Source: Terasakiella sp. SH-1 (GTDB lineage Bacteria; Pseudomonadota; Alphaproteobacteria; Rhodospirillales; Terasakiellaceae). From it: 64,000 bases of DNA. Shown here piece after piece: positions 1 to 8,917 of this stretch. Numbering within the stretch: position 1 is the first letter of the stretch; every line of letters starts with the position of its first letter. The stretch is from positions 2,715,501 to 2,779,500 of the forward strand of contig NZ_CP038255.1 in assembly GCF_004564135.1 (NCBI RefSeq), in the 5' to 3' direction. Both the position numbers and the translations under genes were made by a program. The notes under the pieces are model-generated. The model did not search any database. It saw only the letters and a list, made by a program, of their open reading frames with translations, and was not told where the DNA came from.

Positions 1-953
1 ATGGGAAGTTCCAACAAAACCTCATGCCCCATGGCACGAGCTTTTTCCACCCATTTTTTAATCCCACGCCCATAGGCACTAAAGGCCAGCGTCACATCAT
101 GGGGGAGATGGTCAATTGCAGCTTCAGTCAAAGAATCACTTAAGCCCAGTCCTGTAACAACAAGCCCGACCATAGGTTCACTTGCGTTGCCCTGAAACGG
201 GCGGGCATAAGATTTCCAAGGTTCACGCCCGTCTTTCGCCACCGCAGGAACCAACCCGTCCTTGGTGACTTCCATCAGGTTTTTATCTACCGCCTGTGCA
301 GGGGGCTGGGCCTGTTTCGGTGCCCCAAAACCAGAAACCGACGACGGTAACACCGCCGGAATATTAATCCCAACATCACCAACGGCGGCTGTGGACAGGG
401 GATTGGCCGTATTTTTAGGGTCATAGCCCCCCATACCGCCGCCAACCTGACTGGCAACCATAGCTGCACCACCAGCGCTTAACCTGGTCCCGCCGCCTGC
501 GGTTAACTTCGCACCACCGTCAGCGGTGAGTTTAGCACCGCCTGTTGCGCCACCTGCTGTTAATTTGGATTGCGGTGTCAAGCCGGACGTGGCTGTTGTT
601 TGCAAAGCCAGACCAACTGCACCGCCAATCCCGCCAGATGTTTTTGCACCACCAGTTGCCTCTGCCGTTTCCTCAGCTCCCTCGTCACCTGACATCAACC
701 AATAGGTTCCGCCACCGATGGCCGCCAATAACACCACTGCCGCCCCGCCAAAAATGGCAAGTTTCTTCTTATCAGCAAGCAATGCCTTGAAATCAAATTT
801 CTTTTTGCCGCCTTCGTCATCATAGTCGAAGTCATCGTCAAAATCGAAATCGTCATCATCCGGAAAATCCGTTGGGGAAGGAACCCCGCTTGCCCCACTG
901 GGCGTATCATCCAGATCTACATCATCAAGCGTATCGTCAAGATCGTCAGCCAT
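1..953 (-). CDS. Divergent polysaccharide deacetylase family protein (YibQ-like), 3' end outside window
   Basis: An open frame runs from ATG at 953 to the window edge. Residues 1-50 are strongly acidic (Asp-rich), residues 65-87 form one membrane segment (IFGGAAVVLLAAIGGG core), so the bulk is probably periplasmic. A low-complexity Gly/Thr/Ala stretch follows with repeated units of the type GGAKLTAGG. The last ~60 visible residues (GLVVTGLGLSDS..., LPHDVTLAFSAYGRG) match the start of the divergent polysaccharide deacetylase domain, a family usually found beside ctpA in alphaproteobacteria. It starts 18 nt after ctpA stops, so it is the last visible gene of the gpmI-envC-ctpA operon. The role in the envelope is inferred; the catalytic part of the domain is largely beyond the window. 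Confidence 0.85.
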   Translation of the reverse strand, partial: MADDLDDTLDDVDLDDTPSGASGVPSPTDFPDDDDFDFDDDFDYDDEGGKKKFDFKALLADKKKLAIFGGAAVVLLAAIGGGTYWLMSGDEGAEETAEATGGAKTSGGIGGAVGLALQTTATSGLTPQSKLTAGGATGGAKLTADGGAKLTAGGGTRLSAGGAAMVASQVGGGMGGYDPKNTANPLSTAAVGDVGINIPAVLPSSVSGFGAPKQAQPPAQAVDKNLMEVTKDGLVPAVAKDGREPWKSYARPFQGNASEPMVGLVVTGLGLSDSLTEAAIDHLPHDVTLAFSAYGRGIKKWVEKARAMGHEVLLELP

Positions 954-971
954 CTCTTGTCTTACCTTTGA

Positions 972-2288
972 TTATTCCTCGGTATTGCGGGGCATTTCAG
1001 AATAAAGGGAAATCCCTTCAATCAAGTCCAGTGCACGGCTGAGCTGATAATCCACCAGCTCTTCCTTCTCTTTTTTATCGCCATTGCGCTCTTTATCCGC
1101 CTTGTCCTGACGTTCTTCGGCATTGTCATCTGTGTTTCTCAATGAGCCGCGAAGATCTGCTTCCCGCGTTCCCCCGCCAGCATTGATTTTTTCGATTTTA
1201 GCGAGCTCAACCTTGATATCCGGCTCAATTCCTACAGCCTGAATGGAACGCCCACTTGGCGTATAATAACGCGCTGTGGTCAAACGCATCGCCCCATGAA
1301 CACCCAAGGGCAAAATGGTTTGAACAGACCCTTTACCAAAGGAACGCGTTCCCAAAATCAAGGCACGAGCATGGTCTTGCAAGGCACCTGCTACAATCTC
1401 AGAAGCTGATGCAGACCCGCCATTGATCAGGACAACAATCGGCAACCCATCGGCAATATCGCCGGGGCGTGCGTTGAAACGCTGGATGTCTTCAGCACGG
1501 CGCGAACGGGTGGAGACAATTTCACCACGCCCCAGGAATGCATCAGAAACTGCAATGGCCTGATCCAGCAAACCACCGGGATTGTTACGAAGGTCAAGCA
1601 CGATCCCTTTCAAGCGGTCGCCTTTTTCCTTATTAAACTTGTCAATGGCCCGCTTCAAACCGGCTTCGGTCTGTTCAGTAAAGCTGGTGATACGGATATA
1701 TCCCACATCGCCTTCCAAACGATTGCGCACACTTGGCACCTTGATCACAGCACGTGTGATGGTCACATCAAAAGGCTTTTCCCCGTTGCGGCGCACCGTC
1801 ATGGTAATGTCAGACCCCACCGGACCACGCATCTTATCGACAGCCTGATTTAGGGTCAGACCGGAAACGGCTTCACCATCCAGATGGCTGATCAAGTCCC
1901 CGGCCTTGATCCCTGCCTTATAGGCCGGTGTATCATCAATTGGAGAAATGACTTTAACCAAACCGCTGGGGTCCATAGAGACCTGAATGCCCAAACCACC
2001 AAACTGGCCCTTTGTCTGAACCTGCATATCCTTAAAATGATCGGCATTTAAGAAACTGGAATGAGGATCAAGCGAAGAGAGCATGCCTTGGATGGCCGCT
2101 TCGATAATTTCCTGATCGGTCTTTTCTTCCACATAATCAGTGCGAACTTTTTCAAAAACCTCGCTAAACAGATTGAGTAGCTGATAGGTCTTTGCCGGAT
2201 CTTCCTGTTTCGCCTCTTGTGCAAAAGAAGGGGTGATCAACAGAAACGTGGCGAGAAAAGTAATCGCCGTGGAAAATCGAATGGTCAT
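972..2288 (-). CDS. ctpA: S41 family C-terminal processing peptidase
   Basis: Periplasmic serine protease of the CtpA/Prc family, 438 residues. A signal peptide covers residues 1-23 (cleavage after SFA). A PDZ domain lies at about 95-170 (GGLGIQVS..., AGIKAGDLI). The S41 catalytic core shows the SASASE motif at 292-297 and Lys319 in SFGKG, the Ser-Lys dyad. The tail (about 385-438) is charged. I chose ATG 2288 because its ATGA overlaps the stop of the envC-like gene and because a signal peptide begins there; a longer frame to 2321 would bury the signal peptide. Together with the EnvC-like protein upstream this suggests cell-wall hydrolase control, which is inference from context. Confidence 0.95.
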   Translation of the reverse strand: MTIRFSTAITFLATFLLITPSFAQEAKQEDPAKTYQLLNLFSEVFEKVRTDYVEEKTDQEIIEAAIQGMLSSLDPHSSFLNADHFKDMQVQTKGQFGGLGIQVSMDPSGLVKVISPIDDTPAYKAGIKAGDLISHLDGEAVSGLTLNQAVDKMRGPVGSDITMTVRRNGEKPFDVTITRAVIKVPSVRNRLEGDVGYIRITSFTEQTEAGLKRAIDKFNKEKGDRLKGIVLDLRNNPGGLLDQAIAVSDAFLGRGEIVSTRSRRAEDIQRFNARPGDIADGLPIVVLINGGSASASEIVAGALQDHARALILGTRSFGKGSVQTILPLGVHGAMRLTTARYYTPSGRSIQAVGIEPDIKVELAKIEKINAGGGTREADLRGSLRNTDDNAEERQDKADKERNGDKKEKEELVDYQLSRALDLIEGISLYSEMPRNTEE

Positions 2289-3514
2289 CCTTGCGCCCTT
2301 GCGTTTTGTCGCCTCATCCAAGGCGACGGATTAATTGGTGCGCCGTTTTTGCGCAGTTCAAAATAGAGATTCGCCTTCTTGGATCTGCTGGACGACATCA
2401 CCCCAACCGGCTCACCGCTTAAAAGCCATTGTCCCACAGATACATCAATACGATCCATCCCTGTCAGTAGTGTATGATATCCACCGCCATGATCAATGAT
2501 TAAGAGTTGTTTATACCCTCTAAATGGTCCTGCAAAGGCAATTTGTCCATCATAGGTCGCCACAACCTGTGCACCACGCCGGGTTTTGATGCTGATGCCT
2601 TTATGTTTTCCACCCAGTTTTTCCTTTTGACCAAAATTCATGACAATCGGCCCGGTCACTGGACGAGACAATTGCCCTCTGGCCTTGTCAATCGGTTTTC
2701 CACTAGGCGGCTTGCCCAATACAATTTCATCCCCATGTTCAATTGTCGGTCGTGGTTCTTGGCGTTGGCGTTTGGCCTCAGCAGCTTGTTCTTTTTTGAG
2801 TTTTTCCAAAAGGCTACGCAGGGATTTTGCCTTTTTACTCAAGCTCACCACCCGTTGTTGGGACTGACGGCTTTTGGTGAGAAAACGTTTACTGAGCGCT
2901 TTCTTTTCTGCAATTAACACATTCAGGCGCGTGCGCTCATCTTCCAAATTCACGCTCGCCCGCTTTAACGTTTTCTGCTGGCTGATCAGTTGGGCCCGCT
3001 TTTTTTTGTAAAGTTCAACCTCACGGCGCAACACTATTGCCTGTTCCTGAATTTGGGGCACGATAGAGCGCAACAAAATCGCACTGCGCACCATATCAGC
3101 GGGCGGCTGGGGCAAGGCAATAATCGCTTCCGGCGGGTTTAACGCCAGACGTTGCAAGGCCATTAAGGTTTCCACCGATTGTCCGTGACGTTCTTCCAAG
3201 GCCAGACGTGCCTGCTTTTCTTCCTGTGCCAAGGTGGTCAGCGAATCTTCCAAACGCGTGACTGTGGCTTCGCGTTTTTGCACGGACTGAGACAAGGCAA
3301 TCAGTTCAGCACGTAAGGCAGACACTTCTTCCTTGAGGTTTTCTGAGCGGGATTTCAGTTGGTTGCTTTTATCTTTTTCAGCCTGAATATCTTTTTCAAC
3401 TTGTTTGAGTTCATCCTGCTGGCTTTGTGCAAACACAGGTTCTGGCGCACCCCAGATCAGAAGTGCGCCAAACAGAAGAACATGATGAAAAAGCTTATTG
3501 CGCCGCACTGACAC
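2285..3514 (-). CDS. envC: EnvC-like murein hydrolase activator (degenerate M23/LytM domain)
   Basis: 409 residues: signal peptide (1-29, ends VFAQS), long coiled coil (about 30-255, rich in Lys/Glu/Gln/Leu), then a LytM/M23 domain from about 285. In active M23 peptidases the first motif is HxxxD and the last HxH; here they read HKGIS and LYFE, so zinc ligands are missing. That is the pattern of EnvC/LdpF-type activators, which switch on periplasmic amidases during division rather than cut peptidoglycan. The start overlaps the gpmI end by 20 nt and the stop overlaps ctpA by 4 nt, so translation is coupled. The specific amidase partner is not in this window apart from the AmpD-type gene near 35 kb, which is a different family. 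Confidence 0.88.
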   Translation of the reverse strand: MSVRRNKLFHHVLLFGALLIWGAPEPVFAQSQQDELKQVEKDIQAEKDKSNQLKSRSENLKEEVSALRAELIALSQSVQKREATVTRLEDSLTTLAQEEKQARLALEERHGQSVETLMALQRLALNPPEAIIALPQPPADMVRSAILLRSIVPQIQEQAIVLRREVELYKKKRAQLISQQKTLKRASVNLEDERTRLNVLIAEKKALSKRFLTKSRQSQQRVVSLSKKAKSLRSLLEKLKKEQAAEAKRQRQEPRPTIEHGDEIVLGKPPSGKPIDKARGQLSRPVTGPIVMNFGQKEKLGGKHKGISIKTRRGAQVVATYDGQIAFAGPFRGYKQLLIIDHGGGYHTLLTGMDRIDVSVGQWLLSGEPVGVMSSSRSKKANLYFELRKNGAPINPSPWMRRQNARAQG

Positions 3515-5057
3515 CGATATCCTTAATCAAGGTTTGACCACTCATTTCCGCAGGTTGCCCCAGTCCCATCAACTGCAAGATTGTCGGGGCCACATCGGCC
3601 AATGTGCCATGATTCAAAGTCGCCACCTCAGCAGGAGCATTGACCAAAATTACAGGAACCGGATTCAAGGTATGGGCGGTATGGGCCTGACCTGTGGTTT
3701 CATCCTTCATCATTTCCGCATTGCCATGATCAGCCGTGATCAACATGGTGCCACCCGTCTTTTTCAAGGCGCTTTCCACACGAGCCAGACAATCATCCAC
3801 GGTTTGCGCAGCCTGAACAGCTGCATCAAGAACCCCCGTATGCCCCACCATATCGCCATTGGCATAATTTACTACAATCAGGTCATATTTGTCTGCTTCA
3901 ATCGCGGCCACCAGCTTGTCAGTCAGTTCCGGTGCCGACATTTCTGGTTGCAGGTCATAGGTGGCGACTTTGGGCGATGGGATCAAAATACGGTCTTCGC
4001 CTTCAAACACCTGTTCTTCCCCGCCATTAAGGAAAAACGTCACATGGGCGTATTTTTCCGTTTCGGCAATACGCAACTGTTTCAGGCCAGCCTCAGCAAT
4101 CACTTGCCCCAAAATGTTATTGAGCTTTTGCGCAGGGAAAAGCGCCTTCATAAAGGTGTTATGGTGTGAAGAATATTCCACCATCCCTGTTTTTTCCGCA
4201 AAAGACACCACCTTGGAACGTTCAAACCCATCAAATGCCGGGTCGGCCAAGGCCGCAAGAAGTTCCCGTGCCCGATCTGCGCGGAAATTTGCCATCAAAA
4301 TCGCATCGCCATCCTGCATCCCGGCATAACCAGCAACGGCAGTGGGCAAAACAAATTCGTCCGTTTCACCTTTTTCATAAGATTGAACGATCGCTTGTAG
4401 CGCACTGTCAGCCTGCAACCCATCGGCGGAAGTCATGACATCATATGCCTTGGAAACACGATCCCAGCGTTCATCCCGGTCCATCGCATAAAAACGTCCC
4501 GAAACCGTTGCGATACTCACATGCGCAAGGGCAGTGATATCTTCTTCAAATTTGCTCACAAATTCTTTGGCACTGCTTGGCGGGGTATCACGCCCATCCA
4601 GAAAAGCATGGATATGAACGTTCACCCCTTGCTCATCCAGTGTTTTTGCCAAGGCAACCATATGATCCTGAGAAGAATGCACACCTCCCGGTGACAGCAA
4701 TCCCATCAGATGACAGGTCCCGCCATTGGCTTTCAATGTGGAAATCACATCTTGAACAGCCTGTGTGTCCCCCAAGGCATTATCCGCCACAGCCTTATCA
4801 ATGCGCGGCAGGTTTTGCATGACGACACGGCCTGCGCCCAAATTCATATGGCCGACTTCGGAATTTCCCATTTGGCCCCTTGGCAAGCCCACTTTTTCAG
4901 CAGATGCATCAAGGCGTGTTGTCGGACAGTCCTGGTACAGGCGATCCCATGTCGGTGTATTGGCAATCGCAATGGCATTGTCGTTCTGATCTGAACGTTC
5001 CCCCCAACCATCAAGGATACAAAGAACGGTAGGGCGCGGTGTAAGGGATGTTGTCAT
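3495..5057 (-). CDS. gpmI: 2,3-bisphosphoglycerate-independent phosphoglycerate mutase
   Basis: Glycolytic enzyme interconverting 3- and 2-phosphoglycerate through a phosphoserine intermediate, manganese dependent. 520 residues, the usual size. The alkaline-phosphatase fold is recognisable from LDGWG near residue 15, the nucleophile Ser66 in QMGNSEVGH, DGRDTPP, and TADHGNAE with the downstream HTAHTLNPVP near the C-terminus. ATG 5057 is preferred to the frame start at 5126 because family members begin just before the VLCILDGWG strand. It heads the minus-strand operon gpmI-envC-ctpA-deacetylase. Confidence 0.95.
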   Translation of the reverse strand: MTTSLTPRPTVLCILDGWGERSDQNDNAIAIANTPTWDRLYQDCPTTRLDASAEKVGLPRGQMGNSEVGHMNLGAGRVVMQNLPRIDKAVADNALGDTQAVQDVISTLKANGGTCHLMGLLSPGGVHSSQDHMVALAKTLDEQGVNVHIHAFLDGRDTPPSSAKEFVSKFEEDITALAHVSIATVSGRFYAMDRDERWDRVSKAYDVMTSADGLQADSALQAIVQSYEKGETDEFVLPTAVAGYAGMQDGDAILMANFRADRARELLAALADPAFDGFERSKVVSFAEKTGMVEYSSHHNTFMKALFPAQKLNNILGQVIAEAGLKQLRIAETEKYAHVTFFLNGGEEQVFEGEDRILIPSPKVATYDLQPEMSAPELTDKLVAAIEADKYDLIVVNYANGDMVGHTGVLDAAVQAAQTVDDCLARVESALKKTGGTMLITADHGNAEMMKDETTGQAHTAHTLNPVPVILVNAPAEVATLNHGTLADVAPTILQLMGLGQPAEMSGQTLIKDIGVSAAQ

Positions 5058-5188
5058 GATGGAGTCTGGCCTCTCAAGTTCAAAACAGTTGTAATATATA
5101 TGGGTCGCAACCCGCCCAAATGCCACAAATAGCAGCAGTTCAGCAGGAAACGACCCACGATTTACCCTGATTAAGAAATTGCAGTCGC

Positions 5189-5863
5189 TTAACGACCGGA
5201 TGCCTCAATTTCCTTCAAGCTTTTTTCTGCACGAAACGCTTTTTCAATCGAATCTTGCGCACGTGTCACCATATTTTTCAAGGTGTCCACAAACCCGCGC
5301 ATATCGTTTGCTACGTTCGTGAAGGTTTCTTCATACTGGCCCGCAGTTGCCGCTTCAATCGCCATGTTTGTCGCGATGGAGTTCGACTGGGAAACAACCT
5401 CGGCAATACGTTTTGCCTGTTCGTTGAGGTATTTCACGCCGCCATTGTCATTGGCAAATTTCTGCAAGGCAGATGCAATATCATCAATTGTTGTTTCTTC
5501 TTCAACAGCAGCAACGGCTTCTGCGTTTTCTTCAATAGCGCTTTCAACCTGTTCAGCAGCATCGGAGGCTTCTTCCCCAGCGCCAAAAGATTCGACTTTT
5601 TGCATTTCCAGGTTGATCTGTTCCAAACGGTTCACAAGCTCACGCGTATATTGTGTCAAGGCACGGATGGAAACACCATACGTCCCTGCACGCCCTGCTG
5701 CCAATTCCGCATTCAGTGACAAGATTCGCATATCTTCTGCAACATCGCCCAGCCCTTGAAAGGCTTCAAAAGTATTGCGGCACTGACCGAAGAGTTCCTG
5801 TTGGTATTGCGCTGCCTGTTGGCCTGCGGCCTCCATTGCATATGAGCTGACAGTATCTTGCAT
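5189..5863 (-). CDS. Soluble MCP-like helical protein, function unknown
   Basis: 224 residues, almost all helix, no membrane segment, no HAMP. Two stretches look like the conserved hairpin of methyl-accepting chemotaxis proteins: MRILSLNAELAAGRAG near residue 46 and SIATNMAIEAATAG near 165, compare [13 protein letters not shown] in typical receptors. A Glu/Ala-rich, probably flexible stretch lies between them (about 96-125). It stands alone between gpmI and rlmH with its own spacing on both sides. It may be a cytosolic chemotaxis-associated coiled-coil protein; the exact family is not known to me. ATG 5863 is the only reasonable start. Confidence 0.75.
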   Translation of the reverse strand: MQDTVSSYAMEAAGQQAAQYQQELFGQCRNTFEAFQGLGDVAEDMRILSLNAELAAGRAGTYGVSIRALTQYTRELVNRLEQINLEMQKVESFGAGEEASDAAEQVESAIEENAEAVAAVEEETTIDDIASALQKFANDNGGVKYLNEQAKRIAEVVSQSNSIATNMAIEAATAGQYEETFTNVANDMRGFVDTLKNMVTRAQDSIEKAFRAEKSLKEIEASGR

Positions 5864-6012
5864 TTTTATCGCTTCGCCCCTTATTGGTAAAATTCGTCAC
5901 TCAGAGTTATACGGATTATGCCCGCTTTCGTCAAAAGCGCAAACGTCTTTATTGGAAAATAAAGTATAATTCACCGATTTTTTTGAGTAATTTGCCCTGC
6001 CACGCCTAAAAA

Positions 6013-6477
6013 TCAATCGCGATGATAGGGGTGGCCCGACAGAATCGCCGATGCACGGAACAATTGTTCGGCCAACATGGGACGCACCAGCATGTGCGGC
6101 CAGGTCATGGCACCAAAACTGATCAATAAATCAGCACGGCTGCGTACCGATTCATCCAGACCATCGGCCCCACCGATAATAAAGACGATATCTCCGCGTC
6201 CCTGATCCTGCCAGTTTTCGATTTTTGTGGCAAACTCACGACTGCTCAGTGTTTTGCCTCGCTCATCCAGTGCAACAATAACTGCCCCTGTAGGAACAGC
6301 GTTTAAAAGCAGTTCAGCCTCGGCCTGTTTCAGTTCCTGACCCGATAATTTTTTGCGTAATTCCAGCTCTTTCAAGCTCGGTGCAGGACGCATGCGGGCA
6401 CCATAAGTCTCAAACAGGCTTTTCTCCGGCCCTTTTTTCCATTTGCCCATGGCAATGATATGGGTACGGATATGCAC
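6013..6477 (-). CDS. rlmH: 23S rRNA (pseudouridine1915-N3)-methyltransferase RlmH
   Basis: 154 residues, SPOUT-class methyltransferase that methylates pseudouridine 1915 in helix 69 of 23S rRNA. The SAM-binding knot shows FIIGGADGLDESV and the chain ends in the family signature GHPYHR near the C-terminus. It follows rsfS by 5 nt, the conserved rsfS-rlmH pairing. Confidence 0.95.
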   Translation of the reverse strand: MHIRTHIIAMGKWKKGPEKSLFETYGARMRPAPSLKELELRKKLSGQELKQAEAELLLNAVPTGAVIVALDERGKTLSSREFATKIENWQDQGRGDIVFIIGGADGLDESVRSRADLLISFGAMTWPHMLVRPMLAEQLFRASAILSGHPYHRD

Positions 6478-6482
6478 GAGAC

Positions 6483-6833
6483 TTAGCCGATATGTTCAGA
6501 ATTTTCAGCCGTTGCGCCACTTTCTGGCAATTGTGCGTTCCACATTTTTTCAAGATTGTAGAAATCGCGTACTTCCGGGCGGAAAAGATGAATGATCACA
6601 TCAAAAGCATCAATTACCACCCAGTCACCTTGTTCCTTACCTTCGGCAAACAGGCCCTTGAGCCCTTGGGCTTTCAGCTTTTCCATCAAATGGTCAGCCA
6701 TGGCGACCACTTGGCGCTGTGAAGTACCGGACGCAATCACCAGATGATCCGCAATGCTTGATTTTCCAGCCAGATCAATCGTGATAATATCTTTGGCCTT
6801 ATCGTCGTCAAGTGAAGTGACAGCCAGATCCAA
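6483..6833 (-). CDS. rsfS: Ribosomal silencing factor RsfS
   Basis: RsfS/Iojap family: binds uL14 and blocks joining of ribosomal subunits under starvation. The core (LDDDKAKDIITIDLAGKSSIADHLVIASGT..., GDWVVIDAFDVIIHLF, YNLEKMW) is full length. The start is unclear: the frame is open upstream to a stop at 6888-6890 but contains no ATG. TTG at 6833 has AAGGA a few bases before it; ATT at 6836 or ATC at 6875 are other options. The stretch just upstream in frame (KKNGQITSKEI) looks like protein, so the true start may lie further up, near the nadD stop at 6880. It lies between nadD and rlmH in a conserved order. Confidence 0.9.
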   Translation of the reverse strand: MDLAVTSLDDDKAKDIITIDLAGKSSIADHLVIASGTSQRQVVAMADHLMEKLKAQGLKGLFAEGKEQGDWVVIDAFDVIIHLFRPEVRDFYNLEKMWNAQLPESGATAENSEHIG

Positions 6834-6879
6834 AATTTCCTTGGAGGTGATTTGGCCGTTTTTTTTGCGTGCGATGGTC

Positions 6880-7446
6880 CTAGTCCTTCATTTGGTTTCG
6901 TATCTCAGTTGCCGAAATCGCCATTCCGCGAATGGGTAGAAACACCCAGGCTGGCGGTTTTTTATATTTTAACACAGATGCCTGTCTTTGGGGCAGTCTA
7001 TGTTGTGAAAACCGTTGTGCCGTTTTCGACGTCAACGCATTCAAGGCATAGGTCGGGCGATGAAACACCACAATTCGACAGCTGGCAAAAATCGCCTCCC
7101 AGTCTTTCCAGCGATGAAATGTCGCCAGATTGTCCGCCCCCATGATCCAGACAAAACGGATGTTGGGGTAGCGTCGCTGCAATGCCTTGAGCGTGTCGGC
7201 GGTATAACGGGTGTTGAGCTTGGTTTCAAGTGTTGTGATCTGAATCTTTGGATTGCGCACCACTTTTTTCGCCGACGCCACCCTTTGGCCCAGTGGTGCC
7301 ATACCTTTGGTTGGTTTCAGCGGGTTTTGCGGACTGACCAGCCACCAGACCTGATCCAGCCCCATTTTTTTCAAGGCAACTTCTGAAATATAGACATGGC
7401 CTGCATGGGCGGGATTAAACGACCCACCCAACAGACCAACTGTCAT
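6880..7446 (-). CDS. nadD: Nicotinate-nucleotide adenylyltransferase
   Basis: NAD biosynthesis: nicotinate mononucleotide plus ATP to deamido-NAD. 188 residues from ATG 7446. The nucleotidyltransferase signature GGSFNPAHAGH is at residues 7-17 and the second motif ISATEIR is near the C-terminus. An alternative in-frame ATG at 7479 would add 11 residues (MRLPSFGHHTK) not typical of the family. The stop lies a few bases before the rsfS frame. A palindromic repeat separates it from proA. Confidence 0.93.
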   Translation of the reverse strand: MTVGLLGGSFNPAHAGHVYISEVALKKMGLDQVWWLVSPQNPLKPTKGMAPLGQRVASAKKVVRNPKIQITTLETKLNTRYTADTLKALQRRYPNIRFVWIMGADNLATFHRWKDWEAIFASCRIVVFHRPTYALNALTSKTAQRFSQHRLPQRQASVLKYKKPPAWVFLPIRGMAISATEIRNQMKD

Positions 7447-7498
7447 TTTCGTATGATGTCCAAAAGAAGGAAGGCGCATGGCACTTTCTTATTTAAGC

Positions 7499-7570
7499 GT
7501 CATTCCCAACTTGATTGGGAATCCAGCAGATCACAGCGATGACTGGATCCCCGCTTTCGCGAGGATGACA
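7499..7570. repeat. Palindromic dispersed repeat, copy A
   Basis: Between nadD and proA. Two inverted modules: one is a short palindrome around TTGATTGGGAA, the other reads on the minus strand TGTCATCCTCGCGAAAGCGG then GGATCCAG. The GTCaTCCTCGC...GCGGGGA half is shared with copies at 13031, 14227 and 60338. It looks like a REP-type intergenic element. Confidence 0.75.
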
Positions 7571-7574
7571 GATT

Positions 7575-8840
7575 TTACGGACGGCAGTGACCATCACCGC
7601 GCACTTTATATTTAAAGCTGGTGAGTTGTTCTACACCCACAGGGCCACGGGCGTGCATCTTACCTGTGGAAATACCGATCTCAGCCCCCATGCCAAATTC
7701 ACCGCCATCGGCAAACTGGGTCGAGGCATTCAAAACGCAAATTGCACTATCCACCTGATTGAGGAAATCCTCAGCTGCTGTACTGTCTTCAGTGATAATA
7801 CAATCGGTATGGTGTGACCCGTATGTATTGATATGACCTACAGCCTCACTAAGGCTATCGACGACTTTAACAGAGACGATGGCATCCAGATATTCCATGC
7901 CCCAATCTTCTTGCGTAGCGCGAACCACACGATCATCAAGGGCTTGAATAGCCTCATCACCACGCACTTCACAGCCCGCATCCATCAAATCAGTAATGAT
8001 TGTAGATGCTTGTGTTTCCAGCACAGCACGGTTGATCAAAACGGTTTCTGTTGCCCCGCAAATTCCGGTGCGGCGCATTTTACCATTCACAATTACCTTG
8101 CGCGCTTTTTCCACATCAGAAGTCGCATCTACATAAATATGGCAAATGCCATCCAAGTGCTTAAAGAGCGGAATTTTTGATTCCCGCGTAATACGCTCAA
8201 TCAAACCTTTGCCACCGCGCGGCACAATCACATCAATGGTGTCAGACATGGTTAGCATTTCACCAACAGCAGCCCGGTCCGTGGTCGGAATCATCTGAAT
8301 ACAGGTTTTGGGCAGGCCAGCTTGTTCCAACGCTTCGGTTAGGCAATCCATAATCGCATGGCTGGAATGGAAGCTTTCAGAACCGCCGCGCAAAATCGCT
8401 ACATTACCGGATTTCAGGCTCAAAGCCCCGGCATCTGCCGTTACATTGGGGCGCGATTCGTAAATAATGCCGATAACACCAAGGGGGACACGCACACGTG
8501 AAATATTCAAACCGTTAGGGCGATCCCATTGCGACATGACCTCACCAACAGGGTCAGTCAGCTCAGCAATATCTTCCAAGCCTTTCGCCATAGACTCGAT
8601 ACGCGCATCATCCAACATCAAACGATCCAGCATGGAAGCCGCCAGACCTTTTTCTTCGCCTGCGGCCATATCCTTGGCATTGGCTTCTTTGATTTTTGGG
8701 GCATTGGCGCGCAGCAAAGCAGCTCCTTTTAAAAGGACATCATTTTTTTGCGTCGTTGGGGCGATGGACAATTCCAACGCAGCGGCCTTTGCCTGCGTCC
8801 CGAGTTCTGCCATCATCGCTGTAATATCTTGCGCGCTCAT
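7575..8840 (-). CDS. proA: Glutamate-5-semialdehyde dehydrogenase (gamma-glutamyl phosphate reductase)
   Basis: Second step of proline synthesis: reduces gamma-glutamyl phosphate with NADPH. 421 residues. Aldehyde dehydrogenase fold with the catalytic Cys in [14 protein letters not shown] and the family motif [22 protein letters not shown] 8840 is preferred over ATG 8855 because AGGA sits 8 nt upstream of it. The gene is separated from proB (11839-12978) by three unrelated genes, unlike the contiguous proBA of many alphaproteobacteria. Confidence 0.95.
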   Translation of the reverse strand: MSAQDITAMMAELGTQAKAAALELSIAPTTQKNDVLLKGAALLRANAPKIKEANAKDMAAGEEKGLAASMLDRLMLDDARIESMAKGLEDIAELTDPVGEVMSQWDRPNGLNISRVRVPLGVIGIIYESRPNVTADAGALSLKSGNVAILRGGSESFHSSHAIMDCLTEALEQAGLPKTCIQMIPTTDRAAVGEMLTMSDTIDVIVPRGGKGLIERITRESKIPLFKHLDGICHIYVDATSDVEKARKVIVNGKMRRTGICGATETVLINRAVLETQASTIITDLMDAGCEVRGDEAIQALDDRVVRATQEDWGMEYLDAIVSVKVVDSLSEAVGHINTYGSHHTDCIITEDSTAAEDFLNQVDSAICVLNASTQFADGGEFGMGAEIGISTGKMHARGPVGVEQLTSFKYKVRGDGHCRP

Positions 8841-8917
8841 TGCACTAATCCTCATTTTTCAAACGTGGACGTAAAATAAGCATTTCATTTCGGGCTGGCA
8901 ACCTGTATCAACTCCAT

